In this document: positions 55,104 to 63,822 of the stretch, piece by piece
How the letters are laid out: the number at the start of each line of letters is the position of its first letter
How positions within the stretch are numbered: position 1 is the first letter of the stretch
Assembly: GCA_946999045.1 (NCBI GenBank)
Contig: CAMQBR010000007.1
Span: 1-64,000, forward strand
Direction: 5' to 3'
DNA: 64,000 nucleotides
Origin: an uncultured Prevotella sp.
Lineage (GTDB): Bacteria; Bacteroidota; Bacteroidia; Bacteroidales; Bacteroidaceae
Notes under the pieces: generated by a model
Told to the model about the DNA's origin: nothing
Database searches by the model: none
What the model saw: only the letters and a program-made list of their open reading frames with translations
Translations under genes and position numbers: made by a program

Positions 55104-56360
55104 TTAAATTTGCGTTACTTCTTCTATCTTAAAACCTACCTTTCTTAAATCATTCCAAAACGTTGGATAAGATTTTGACACCACTTCTGGATGATTGATG
55201 CGTAAACCAGAGAACTTAATGGCAGCTGGTGCAAATGCCATAGCCATACGGTGATCATCGTAAGTATCTATCGGTGCAAAGGTTGCAGGACACTTTTCAC
55301 CATCCCATAACAGCTCGTCTTTATGATTATCCTTGATAACATACCCCAATTTGCGCATTTCGGTCTTTAACGCCCCTATGCGATTGGTTTCCTTAATGAG
55401 CAGGGAAGACACACCAGTAAACAAAAATGGAATACCCAATAGGGCACAACACACCACAAAGGTTTGCACCAAATCTGGACAATTAACAAAGTTATATTCC
55501 AATCTTGGCAAGTGTCGCATGCTCCGTGCAATACGAATAGCTGACGCACTAACTATCTCTTCGGTATCAATCTCTGTCTTTACACCTAACAACGAAAAGA
55601 GATAACGAGAAACAGAGTCTCCTTGTTTAGAACCATCCAACAAGCCTTTCAGCAAAAACGTATTGTCGCCATGCGTTGATAAAGCTAATATTTCGTACCA
55701 ATAAGATGCAGCACTCCAGTCGCTCTCCACATGATAAGCATTTGCCTGATAGGGTTTGGGGTGAACTGTTATAGCATCTATGTCGCTCCACTCTACCTCT
55801 GCACCAAACTGTTGCATCACCCAAAGAGTTAATTCTATATAGGGGCGAGAGGATATACTGCCGGTTAACTTAATGTGCAAGCCGTTTTTTAATACTGGAC
55901 CTATCATGGCTAATGCCGATATAAACTGCGAACTAATGTTACCAGGCACCTCTACCCTACCACCATCTAAATGTTTCCCACGAATACGAAGCGGTGGAAA
56001 GCCTTCATCTTCCATGTACTCTATGTCGGCTCCTATATAGCGCAAGGCATCTACCAAAGCCCCTATAGGACGATGCTTCATGTGCTTTGTACCAGATATG
56101 ATGTATTCGCCCTCGGTTATAGACAGGTAAGCAGTTAAAAAACGCATGGCAGAACCCGATGCTTTTATATCTATATGGTACGGCATATGCTGCAGTGCAT
56201 CCAGCAACACCTGTGTATCATCGCACTGAGCTATATTGGTTAGCATTGTTTTTTCGCCCGACAAAGCATGTATCAGTAACGCTCTGTTGCTCACACTCTT
56301 AGATGGAGGCAACTCTATAATGCTATTAAACTGTCGAGGGGGTGTAAGTATATATTGCAT
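55104..56360 (-). CDS. aroA: 3-phosphoshikimate 1-carboxyvinyltransferase (EPSP synthase)
   Basis: This 418-residue enzyme of aromatic amino-acid synthesis has LPPSKSVSNRALLIHALS near the start, SGSAMRFLTAYLS, GNISSQFISALAM, LIKETNRIGALKTEMRKLG and YDDHRMAMAFAP. It is complete, if slightly short. It is the first gene of the left-pointing run that includes the metal permease and porW. Confidence 0.97.
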   Translation of the reverse strand: MQYILTPPRQFNSIIELPPSKSVSNRALLIHALSGEKTMLTNIAQCDDTQVLLDALQHMPYHIDIKASGSAMRFLTAYLSITEGEYIISGTKHMKHRPIGALVDALRYIGADIEYMEDEGFPPLRIRGKHLDGGRVEVPGNISSQFISALAMIGPVLKNGLHIKLTGSISSRPYIELTLWVMQQFGAEVEWSDIDAITVHPKPYQANAYHVESDWSAASYWYEILALSTHGDNTFLLKGLLDGSKQGDSVSRYLFSLLGVKTEIDTEEIVSASAIRIARSMRHLPRLEYNFVNCPDLVQTFVVCCALLGIPFLFTGVSSLLIKETNRIGALKTEMRKLGYVIKDNHKDELLWDGEKCPATFAPIDTYDDHRMAMAFAPAAIKFSGLRINHPEVVSKSYPTFWNDLRKVGFKIEEVTQI

Positions 56361-56419
56361 TATCTTTTTTATTTTTACTTTTTAAGAGCTACACCTGCGT
56401 ATTGAAGTGCGCTCACAAT

Positions 56420-56620
56420 TATATGGGCGGTTCCATAAATTACCACCGTAAAGTTTTTTATGCCAGTCTATTTATGTTTTGTCATCTTGTAGACTCTTTT
56501 TGGTTCAATTTGCTTGTTCGTTCTGTCGTATAGCTCGCTATACTCCTTCGCTTACAAACAAATTGATTTCAAAAATAGTCTCACAATCTGTCAAAGCTAA
56601 TTTATAGAACCGCCCATATA
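56420..56620 (-). repeat. Dispersed hairpin element, copy upstream of aroA
   Basis: 201 bp; ends TATATGGGCGGTTCCATAAAT (56420-56440) and complement at 56600-56620 with one mismatch. The outermost bases differ from other copies but pair within this one. The apical palindrome GTATAGCTCGCTATAC is at 56528-56543. Confidence 0.9.
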
Positions 56621-56757
56621 TTGGTATGTATGCAAAGTTACTAAATAAAAAAATAATGGCAAGCAGTTTTAGTAATTATGTTTAGCCTATTGCTTGGCAT
56701 GTAATTGATTATTTACACTTCACAAATACGCATAAATATCAAAAAAGTGAAACTATA

Positions 56758-56789
56758 TTTGCACATATCCGCAAAAGTATATATCTTTG
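56758..56789 (+). promoter_or_regulatory. tRNA-Pro promoter
   Basis: TTTG (56758-56761), a 20-bp spacer and TATCTTTG (56782-56789) match the Bacteroidota consensus perfectly, 23 bp before the tRNA. Confidence 0.8.
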
Positions 56790-56812
56790 CAGTGGTTTAG
56801 AAGAAAAGCTAT

Positions 56813-56885
56813 CGGGATTTGGCGCAGTTGGTAGCGCACACGTCTGGGGGGCGCGAGGTCGCTGGTTCGAGTCCAGTAATCCCGA
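56813..56885 (+). tRNA. tRNA-Pro (anticodon GGG)
   Basis: 73-nt cloverleaf: acceptor CGGGATT/AATCCCG, D arm GCGC/GCGC, anticodon loop CTGGGGG with GGG at 34-36, T arm GCTGG-TTCGAGT-CCAGT, discriminator A. The anticodon stem has one A-C mismatch at 28-42. CCA is not encoded. Confidence 0.95.
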
Positions 56886-56890
56886 CAAAA

Positions 56891-56925
56891 AAGAGTTGTC
56901 ATCTAAAAATGACAACTCTTTTTGT
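56891..56925 (+). terminator. tRNA-Pro terminator
   Basis: Twelve-bp stem AAGAGTTGTCAT (56891-56902) / ATGACAACTCTT (56909-56920), then T residues. It starts 6 bp after the tRNA. Confidence 0.9.
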
Positions 56926-57025
56926 TTATATCCAACAATATCCTGTGATAAGAAAAAAATAAGGTGTAACAAGATATAAAAAGGCTCATTACACCTTATT
57001 ATAAATTATTACACTACTCTTTATA

Positions 57026-57340
57026 TTATAAAAGAGCCTTAAATTTTTCCTCCAATGTTGATTTTGATGCAGCACCTACAAACTTGTCAACCAATTCTCC
57101 ACCTTTGAAGAAGAGAATAGTAGGAATGCTGCGAACACCAAACTGCATGGCTAAATCGTCATTCTCCTCTACATCGCACTTGCCCACTACTATTTTTCCA
57201 TCATAATCTTGTGCCAATTCTGAGATAACTGGGCCTACTGCACGACACGGACCGCACCATGTTGCCCATAAATCTACTACCAATGGCAATTCGCCCTTTT
57301 TATAACTTTCAAAGTTGTCTGATGTAATTTTTACTTCCAT
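57026..57340 (-). CDS. trxA: Thioredoxin
   Basis: This 104-residue redox protein has the WCGPC active site in LWATWCGPCRAVGP and the cis-Pro loop GVRSIPTILFFKGGELV. It is a typical single-domain cytosolic thioredoxin. A good promoter lies at 57400-57369. It converges on the tRNA-Pro gene. Confidence 0.97.
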   Translation of the reverse strand: MEVKITSDNFESYKKGELPLVVDLWATWCGPCRAVGPVISELAQDYDGKIVVGKCDVEENDDLAMQFGVRSIPTILFFKGGELVDKFVGAASKSTLEEKFKALL

Positions 57341-57368
57341 ATCTTTGTTTCTTTAATTTATATTTTTA

Positions 57369-57400
57369 CAAATATAAGAATTTATCTTGATATTTGCAAA
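57369..57400 (-). promoter_or_regulatory. trxA promoter
   Basis: On the minus strand TTTG (57400-57397), a 20-bp spacer and TATATTTG (57376-57369) match the consensus. The leader would be about 22 nt. Confidence 0.72.
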
Positions 57401-57460
57401 CTTTAAGCTTTTTTTTTACAATCGTAAATTCAACTATAGAGTCAACCAGCAAGTGCAAAA

Positions 57461-57610
57461 TTACAAAACATGTTTGAAGAACTCTCGTTTTGGTGTAGAA
57501 AAGTTTAATTTTTCTCTCGGTCTTTCGTTCAATTTCTTTTGTATCGACATAATTCTTTTTTCTGTATAATGTTCAAACGAATCCTTTTTCGGTATATATT
57601 GTCTGCTCGG
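57461..57610 (-). pseudogene. IS30-family transposase C-terminal remnant
   Basis: The minus-strand frame ending at 57461 reads QYIPKKDSFEHYTEKRIMS then IQKKLNERPREKLNFSTPKR and a stop. The LNERPREKLNF-TP stretch is the typical C-terminal end of IS30 transposases. Upstream the frame is lost after about 57601. It does not overlap the trxA promoter. Confidence 0.75.
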
Positions 57611-57924
57611 ATATAGTATATAGGTTAAGTAATTTTTAAAAAAAAGTAACTACAAATATTTTATAAATAAAAAATAGTGTCTATTTACAAAATAAATAGG
57701 AAATCGTAAAAAAAACAACAATATGATAAATTTTGACAAACCTTCCTTTGGCTATGTAAGTATCTGCGCATTGCATGTGAGAGAGATATACTAATACATA
57801 ACTTTTTGGTCACCGCTACGTCAGATGTGGTAACTCTCAGCCAAGAGAACAAAAAGGAAAAGAAATATCCTCCGATAAAGCTGACGTTCAGACATAAGCA
57901 CCACTTGCTGATAAACACTTTCTC
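57611..57924. other. AT-rich gap between IS30 remnant and hemD terminator
   Basis: The only long frame, 57685-58008 on the minus strand (107 residues), shows no family, has a signal-less hydrophobic patchwork and runs through the terminator, so I do not call it. A stem GTTACC/GGTGAC near 57814-57835 on the minus strand is weak. Confidence 0.4.
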
Positions 57925-57968
57925 AAAAAAAGGGAACAAACTCAATGTGATGTTTGTTCCCTTTTTTT
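57925..57968. terminator. Bidirectional terminator downstream of hemD
   Basis: A perfect hairpin with arms AAAAAAAGGGAACAAAC and GTTTGTTCCCTTTTTTT. T runs on both strands, 75 bp past the hemD stop. Confidence 0.85.
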
Positions 57969-58042
57969 GAATAACATTTACAACCGCTATCTTATCGCCC
58001 CCCCCCAAAAAAAATACACAACTCAGTCATTTAAGCCTATTT

Positions 58043-58852
58043 TTAGGCTGGTTCTATCTTATTATTATTCTTCATGATAGCATCAACAAAATCGTTAAAA
58101 GAATTAAAATCTTTTGGTATCATATCTACCTTCAAACCAATAGCTGTGGCCTGAGAAGCAGTATATGGTCCCATACATGCCACACAAATATTTTGAAGTA
58201 TGTACGCTGCATCAGTACCATATATCTCTTTCAATCCGCTATTAAATGCCATTACCTCACATCCACTGGTAAAAGCAATGTGCGAAACTTTACCATCAAT
58301 AATAGCATCGTAGGCTTGTTTTCGAGCATCTATTGCTGTTGCCATATTGCTGTACACATTGATACGCTGTGCATTAATACCTTGCTGCTGTAACTTTTCA
58401 AGAAAAAGAGGAACGGTTTGAGGTTCGTCTAAATCTATAAATGCAGGCGAAAGCACGGCTACATGATGATGAGGGGGGATACCACGGTGATGTAATTCGG
58501 TAGCTATACCCATCGGACTGGGTTCTTTTGAGATAAAAGTAGGTTCAACACATAGCAAATTTCTCAATGCCTCGTTATCCTTTCCTATTGCCAAAAATTG
58601 AGCAGTAACAGCATGGCATCTGTCTTTTAGCGAATAATGCACTGCCTCTATCGCCTTTCTACTTAAACATATTACATAATCATAGCTGTTAATATGCGCA
58701 TAAAAATTAGTTACCTCTGCGCTCTTTTCATTAAACATAGATTGCACCATGGGAATGTGTATAACGTTGACACTTTCTTGATAATGCTGAAATGCCGCTT
58801 GTAGCCTATGCGCATAATGTGCTGGTGCGGTAATAAGTATATTTTTCTTCAT
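58043..58852 (-). CDS. hemD: Uroporphyrinogen-III synthase family protein
   Basis: This 269-residue protein belongs to the weakly conserved HemD family; recognisable parts are KNILITAPAHYAHRLQAAF, FLAIGKDNEALRNLL, INVYSNMATAID, IAFTSGCEVMAF and ACMGPYTASQATAIGLKVDM-type end. It would close the tetrapyrrole ring. Many anaerobes of this group use haem or cobalamin partly from outside, so a partial pathway is possible. It is the only tetrapyrrole gene here. Confidence is moderate to good. Confidence 0.85.
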   Translation of the reverse strand: MKKNILITAPAHYAHRLQAAFQHYQESVNVIHIPMVQSMFNEKSAEVTNFYAHINSYDYVICLSRKAIEAVHYSLKDRCHAVTAQFLAIGKDNEALRNLLCVEPTFISKEPSPMGIATELHHRGIPPHHHVAVLSPAFIDLDEPQTVPLFLEKLQQQGINAQRINVYSNMATAIDARKQAYDAIIDGKVSHIAFTSGCEVMAFNSGLKEIYGTDAAYILQNICVACMGPYTASQATAIGLKVDMIPKDFNSFNDFVDAIMKNNNKIEPA

Positions 58853-58902
58853 ATCAAAAAAAAAATCTTTATCTAACCTCTATATTCTTCTTTCCAGAAC
58901 AA

Positions 58903-59170
58903 TTATAGGGTGGTTCTATAAATTAGCTTTGACAGATTGTGCAACTATTTTTGAGGTCAATTTGTTTGTGAGTGAAAGAGTATAGCGAGCTATACAACTG
59001 AACGAACAAACAAATTGAACCAAAAACGGAGCAAGTCGAATGCAATCAAACTTGTTTGAATTGTTGAGGCGCAGCCTGTTTTATATAAAAAGAGTCCACA
59101 AGATGACAAAACATAAAAAAAAACTGACATAAAAAACTTTACGGTGGTAATTTATAGAACCGCCCTATAA
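58903..59170 (+). repeat. Dispersed hairpin element, long subtype, overlapping the MFS gene end
   Basis: 268 bp; ends TTATAGGGTGGTTCTATAAA (from 58903) and its complement ending 59170 with one G-T style difference. The apical palindrome GTATAGCGAGCTATAC is at 58980-58995; the extra module is at about 59029-59090. The right end runs into the 3' end of the MFS coding sequence. Confidence 0.9.
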
Positions 59171-60345
59171 TGATAAATAACATATAAGAGAGACACAAAA
59201 GCTATAACCGCCTCAACAGAAAATAGTCCGGTATAACCTAATACATCGGCTATTTTTCCACTCACAATAGCCAACATTAAGCCACTAATGTGTGTTATTA
59301 CTATCTGTAGCGTAAAGTCGGTTCCCTCCAATCCGTTACGAACCATATACATAGATGATGTGTATACCACAACCATTCCCATACCATAACAAATCCACAG
59401 GAAAATAATTCCACCTATCAATAAATATAGATTGGGCACAGAAAGCGAAAGAACAACAAAATAAATGGTGGCAAGCATAATGAGAACCGCAAAAATAACT
59501 TTCACTTTCTCTATGCCCCAACGCCTCACAACTATACCTGCAGGATAAGATACCAACATAGCTGCAGCTATACCAACAATACCATTGAGCAGTCCTATTT
59601 GCTTCATATTATAACCAAGGTCTACCATATAAGGTCTAACTACCGATAATAGCCCCATGATACTGGCATAATAAAGCAAGAGAAATCCTATATGTGGATA
59701 AATTTGTTTATTGCGAAAAAACTTCAACATATCACTCCATTTCGCCCTATGCTGCATTTGCTTTTGCTGTACAAGTTGTATCTTTTTATTGAAAATCAAA
59801 GGCAGAAGTGCCAATACAACAAAAACCGACAGACATTGCGTAACGATATTCCAGCCATAATGCTGCAATACCATGAGCAAAATTCCACTGCCTAACAAGC
59901 TCCCTCCAAAGCTACCCATAGACTGTATGCTATTAACCATACTTTTTTGTTGCTTGTGGGTTGACAATATAGCAAGGGCATCGGTAGCAATATCTTGTGT
60001 AGCAGAGGCTATAAGCGATAAAAATACCAGTATAATAATCAAATGGATATTAGTTTGTAAGCGTAGTAAACCTACCCCCAAAATAAGAACTGCATAAACA
60101 ATTTCGGATGAAATAATCCAGCATTTATACTGTTTTACATTCATACAATGCCTGTCAACCAATGGCGACCACAGAAACTTTAATATCCATGGCACTTTAA
60201 TAAGCTGCAACATACCTATAGAGGTAAGCGAAAAAGCTTGTTCACGCATTAACACTTGCAGTGTCGTTGAGAAAAAACTCATAGGCACTGCTTGTGCAAT
60301 ATACAAACAAAAGAATGTTGTTAGTACGTTTGTATTTGATTTCAT
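59152..60345 (-). CDS. MFS permease of the RhtX/FptX (siderophore or related) type
   Basis: This 397-residue polytopic protein starts at the ATG at 60345, whose first bases overlap the stop of the receptor gene (ATGA), so the two are translationally coupled; a longer start at 60378 is rejected. LYIAQAVPMSFFSTTLQVLM, LIKVPWILKFLWSPLVD and ASATQDIATDALAI are typical of the AmpG/RhtX branch. It likely imports the ligand delivered by the TonB receptor. The last codons and stop (RAVL then TAA) come from the dispersed repeat, which suggests the original C-terminus was replaced. Confidence 0.87.
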   Translation of the reverse strand: MKSNTNVLTTFFCLYIAQAVPMSFFSTTLQVLMREQAFSLTSIGMLQLIKVPWILKFLWSPLVDRHCMNVKQYKCWIISSEIVYAVLILGVGLLRLQTNIHLIIILVFLSLIASATQDIATDALAILSTHKQQKSMVNSIQSMGSFGGSLLGSGILLMVLQHYGWNIVTQCLSVFVVLALLPLIFNKKIQLVQQKQMQHRAKWSDMLKFFRNKQIYPHIGFLLLYYASIMGLLSVVRPYMVDLGYNMKQIGLLNGIVGIAAAMLVSYPAGIVVRRWGIEKVKVIFAVLIMLATIYFVVLSLSVPNLYLLIGGIIFLWICYGMGMVVVYTSSMYMVRNGLEGTDFTLQIVITHISGLMLAIVSGKIADVLGYTGLFSVEAVIAFVSLLYVIYHYRAVL

Positions 60346-62426
60346 TTCAGAGTATAAACTAAAGATGTGCCTATACAAAAAGGTTTACCCTGCTGTCCGT
60401 ACTCTCTTGAACTCTTAAAATAATAAGCCATATAATTGGTAGAAGTTGTATTCTTCGACCACAGTTCCCACGTAAAGTTGCCTTTAGTAGCAGCCAATTT
60501 CAAATTGAGCAAGCTATAAAATGGCTGATATACTTGGTTATCCTCACGCCAATATATCTTTCCAACACCTGTAACATTGGCATTAAACATCAACTTATCA
60601 ATAAATCCTATATGATAGACAGCATAGTTGACATTAACCGAAAGAGTGTTACGAGGTACAAATGGTAATATATTGCCTGTAAAATCTCGCTTCTTACCTG
60701 TCATAGCAGAAAGAAAACGAGCGTAGGTATAACCGTAATTGGCCTGCAAAACAAAGTTTTTGAAAGGCTTAGCAGCCAATGCTACTTCAAAGCCTTTACT
60801 GTCTGAATGACCAACATTGCGCACTACTTGCCCCTTAGCAGGAATAATAAAGCTAAGTTGTTGATCTTTCCAGTCAATGTAAAAGGCACTTGCCTCAAAT
60901 GATAATTTCTCATCAAAAAAGTTTAATTTGGTTCCAACCTCATAGTTCCATGTATATTCAGGAGCATAGGTACGATCGGTTTCAGTTTCCTTTGTGGCAT
61001 TAAATCCACCTGCTTTGTATCCACGTGCCACGGTTGCATAAACCATTTTGTCTGCAGAAAACTGTTGTTGCAAGGTAAAACGTGGAGTAAGTTGACTATA
61101 ATGCAACTTGCTTTCATAATTGTCTATCAACTTAGCAGGAATATTTCCTTTGCCTGTTATCGTACAATAGGTTTTGTTATTTACCTTAGATGTCTCATAA
61201 TCGTAACGTAATCCAACAGAAGCCGACAAACCTTTGTAAATATCAAACTTAGAAACATGATAAGCAGCAATACCCTCTGTAGGTATTTTATTGCTGTTAT
61301 CTTTTATAAAAGGGGCGTGCATAGGATTTTTGCTGGTATAATATGATATCGAAGAAGTATAATCATTCTTCTGTGCAAAGGCAAATACACCCGCTATCCA
61401 ATGATAACGTGAATTGGTATTAGAACGAAATGTAAACTCCTGGCTCAGCATTTTTTGGTGCAAAGGCATGGTAACATAAAAAAGATGTAGCTTGGAAAAG
61501 TCTTGATCCATATGCACATTATCCTTGCTATATTGAAAAGATGTCTGACTATCAAAGTCAAATATCTTTCCTGTGTAACGCCAGTTCATACCAGTAGTCA
61601 ATACAAACCGTCGATAACCAGAAGCCTCATCATAGCTAACATCGCCTAACTTACCACTCTTGCTATCATATGGAGCGTACGGGAACCCGCCTTGTTCGGT
61701 ATGGTCTAAACTTACATTATAGCGCATAAGCCATTTTTCAGAAGGCTGCCAAGCCAGTCCTAAGCGCAATGTTCCATTACTCATAAGGTCTGCTTTCTTA
61801 TGAAGAAAGGTATTTTCAAAGTAACCATCGCAGTAATGATAGTTACCAGAAAAAGAAATTCCTAACTTATCAGAAAGTTTGTTAAAAGTAGAAGCCATAA
61901 CTTGCAAATCATTATACGAGCCATAACTTATCTTTGCCATGGTGTTTTGATATTCTAATGGCGAATAAGTATACACATTAATAAGTCCTGCCATAGAGTT
62001 GCGACCAAACAAAGTACCTTGCGGACCACGCAACACCTCTACTTTACTAATGCCAAAGAGGTCCATATCCAGTACCGAACGATCAAAGAAAGGCATACCA
62101 TCTACATATACACCAGCTCCAGGAGTACTGTTTTTAGCACCAATGCCCCTTATATAAATAGGTGTGTATTGACGAGAGCCATAATCGGGAATAAAGAAAT
62201 TGGCAAACTTTCCACTCAACTCTCTCAAATTATCAATCTGATTGTTTTGTATAAATCGTTCGCCCACTTCCGATTGTGATATAGGAGATAAGGCAGCTCT
62301 GTCCTGCTTAAATCCAATAACCGACACTTCCTTCAAATCAGCTCCTACTTTGATAGAGTCTGTTTGTTCTGCCATTGCTGCTGTGGTTGCTAACAATGAA
62401 CTCAGTAAAATAGTATAAAACCTCAT
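60342..62426 (-). CDS. TonB-dependent receptor (siderophore/haem/cobalamin type)
   Basis: This 694-residue outer-membrane receptor starts at the ATG at 62426, which gives a signal peptide MRFYTILLSSLLATTAAMAEQ; an upstream ATG lies before the promoter box. The plug domain follows directly (KEVSVIGFKQD, NNQIDNLRELSG, GAGVYVDGMPFFD, VEVLRGPQGTLFGRNSMAGLINVYT), without the SusC-type regulatory domain. The rest is a TonB beta-barrel ending in SLVYTLK. With the coupled RhtX-like permease it suggests siderophore or xenosiderophore uptake. Promoter is listed separately. Confidence 0.93.
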   Translation of the reverse strand: MRFYTILLSSLLATTAAMAEQTDSIKVGADLKEVSVIGFKQDRAALSPISQSEVGERFIQNNQIDNLRELSGKFANFFIPDYGSRQYTPIYIRGIGAKNSTPGAGVYVDGMPFFDRSVLDMDLFGISKVEVLRGPQGTLFGRNSMAGLINVYTYSPLEYQNTMAKISYGSYNDLQVMASTFNKLSDKLGISFSGNYHYCDGYFENTFLHKKADLMSNGTLRLGLAWQPSEKWLMRYNVSLDHTEQGGFPYAPYDSKSGKLGDVSYDEASGYRRFVLTTGMNWRYTGKIFDFDSQTSFQYSKDNVHMDQDFSKLHLFYVTMPLHQKMLSQEFTFRSNTNSRYHWIAGVFAFAQKNDYTSSISYYTSKNPMHAPFIKDNSNKIPTEGIAAYHVSKFDIYKGLSASVGLRYDYETSKVNNKTYCTITGKGNIPAKLIDNYESKLHYSQLTPRFTLQQQFSADKMVYATVARGYKAGGFNATKETETDRTYAPEYTWNYEVGTKLNFFDEKLSFEASAFYIDWKDQQLSFIIPAKGQVVRNVGHSDSKGFEVALAAKPFKNFVLQANYGYTYARFLSAMTGKKRDFTGNILPFVPRNTLSVNVNYAVYHIGFIDKLMFNANVTGVGKIYWREDNQVYQPFYSLLNLKLAATKGNFTWELWSKNTTSTNYMAYYFKSSREYGQQGKPFCIGTSLVYTLK

Positions 62427-62500
62427 GCTTAAATATAATTTGTATGTATAATTTATTCGCTGTAGTTTTTTATCAAACTTTTTCTTTTTATTTTCCGCTG

Positions 62501-62532
62501 CAAAATTATGATAATCTTCATTTTTTTTCAAT
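62501..62532 (-). promoter_or_regulatory. Promoter of the TonB receptor/permease pair
   Basis: On the minus strand ATTG (62532-62529), a 20-bp spacer and TAATTTTG (62508-62501) match the Bacteroidota pattern with one mismatch. The leader to 62426 is about 70 nt. No Fur-like box could be confirmed by eye. Confidence 0.6.
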
Positions 62533-62567
62533 CCTAATTTATGTGGATTGTGAGGTGATTACCAAGT

Positions 62568-62753
62568 TCAATGCTTATTTTTAAGAAAATATTCACGCTT
62601 CTCAACTAAAAAGACAACAATATACAAGAAAGTTATATCAAACACCAACGTCAACACTTGCAATGATATACAGCCGTTATAGTAGAGCTCAGGCAAGGCG
62701 GAGGTATAGTTAAAGAACACTAATAACAAGCCAACAGGCAAAGCAAATAGCAC
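62568..62753 (-). CDS. Possible small membrane protein or gene fragment
   Basis: A 61-residue frame from a GTG reads as two hydrophobic segments (LFALPVGLLLVFFNY and LVFDITFLYIVVFLV), ending in EKREYFLKNKH. The hydrophobic reading continues upstream to a stop at about 62780 with no good start, so it may be the tail of a lost membrane protein. No family is recognised. Confidence 0.3.
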   Translation of the reverse strand: MLFALPVGLLLVFFNYTSALPELYYNGCISLQVLTLVFDITFLYIVVFLVEKREYFLKNKH

Positions 62754-63363
62754 TGCTGATAGTACAAGAAAACTAACAACTTAAGGTTATCGAGAAATGA
62801 AAAGAAGAGAGAACGAAAAGAAAATCTTAACATAACTCCACTTAAGGTAGGGAGAACAGGCAGGTGGAGACTATTGACTCGTGAACTTAGAAACTATAAA
62901 CTCGTAACTTGTAAACTCAAATTACCTCTTCTCTTTTCTTTACAAATAAAAAAATCAAAATAGAAAAACTTGGCACGCTTTGCGCACCCTCTTTCCTGCT
63001 TACCGCTATATATCCGCTCATCATAGGCTATATTTTTTTGCTTCCAAATCATCCCAAATGGGCGAAATTGGTTGCTATTTCATTGTTTCAGCCTGCTTGT
63101 CTGTATCCTTTAAGGGCATAAAAGAGCCTCTTTAAGACCACTTAAGAGCCCCTTTAATGCGAGAAACCATTTTCTGCAATGCTCTTTATTTTCTTACTCT
63201 ATTGATAACCAATACTTTGTACAGACTTCTGAAATACGGAGGTATTTGCGAACAAAAAATATTTTTTGGAAAAAACGGCAGGAATTTTTGAAGATAGTTG
63301 ACAAGTTCACGAGTTCTTAGGTTCACAAGTAAATAGACTTTTTAATTTTAAGCTGTCAACTCG
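62754..63363. other. AT-rich gap between small ORF and methyltransferase remnant
   Basis: No gene is visible. Near 63110-63160 the sequence TTAAGGGCATAAAAGAGCC and later CTTAAGAGCCCCTTTAA form loose repeats of AAGAGCC-TTTAA. I see no strong promoter or terminator. Confidence 0.4.
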
Positions 63364-63822
63364 TCAACTAATATTATGAATTGTGCATTGCAAAGCTTTA
63401 GCAACGTACCACATCATGACGGGCGGAATTGCATTTCCTATTGCTTTATACTGCCTTGTCTGTGATACCGAATCTAATTTGAATGTGTCAGAGAATGACT
63501 GTATTCTTGCTGCTTCACATGATGAGAATCTTCGGTATCGGTCCTTCATACATGAAAACGGGGTCTGTACTATTCAAACTAACTTTTGCCAAATGTGCGC
63601 TGACAGCATTGTAAGGTTCATCTAAATTCATTGCACGCCCTTTATTCATTTCCTCACGACAACTTATACATAACATAATAGCCAGCTCCTTAAATTCTCC
63701 AATTATCATGTGAAATGCTTTCCCTTTATTCGCAGAAAGAATCCCCCCTATATTATATATATCATCTAAAATTTTCTGATATTAGCGGCTAAAGGAGTAA
63801 TTTTTGGGTCATCATGTACAAG
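63364..63822 (-). pseudogene. Broken cytosine-5 DNA methyltransferase (C-terminal part)
   Basis: The final frame (63364-63549) reads RYRRFSSCEAARIQSF and YKAIGNAIPPVMMWYVAKAL, the motif IX-X end of m5C methyltransferases. The upstream frame (63515-63780) reads NKGRAMNLDEPYNAVSAHLA and DPVFMYEG, which should join it, so a frameshift lies near 63545. A second frame change is near 63785, and a further stretch, PLVHDDPKITPLAANI, runs to about 63822. The catalytic PCQ and ENV motifs are absent. The gene is cut by the repeats that follow. Confidence 0.8.

Noticed and set aside
56739..56972. A 77-residue minus-strand frame across tRNA-Pro
   Set aside because: It is the antisense of the tRNA (reads RPRAPQTCALPTAP-like text), a well-known spurious ORF type.
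57770..57920. Riboswitch-like sequence near the hemD terminator (CTGAGAG and GGTGACC)
   Set aside because: The core of a TPP or other known riboswitch is not present, and no fitting downstream gene follows.
57685..58008. A 107-residue minus-strand frame downstream of hemD
   Set aside because: No family, odd composition, and it runs across the hemD terminator.
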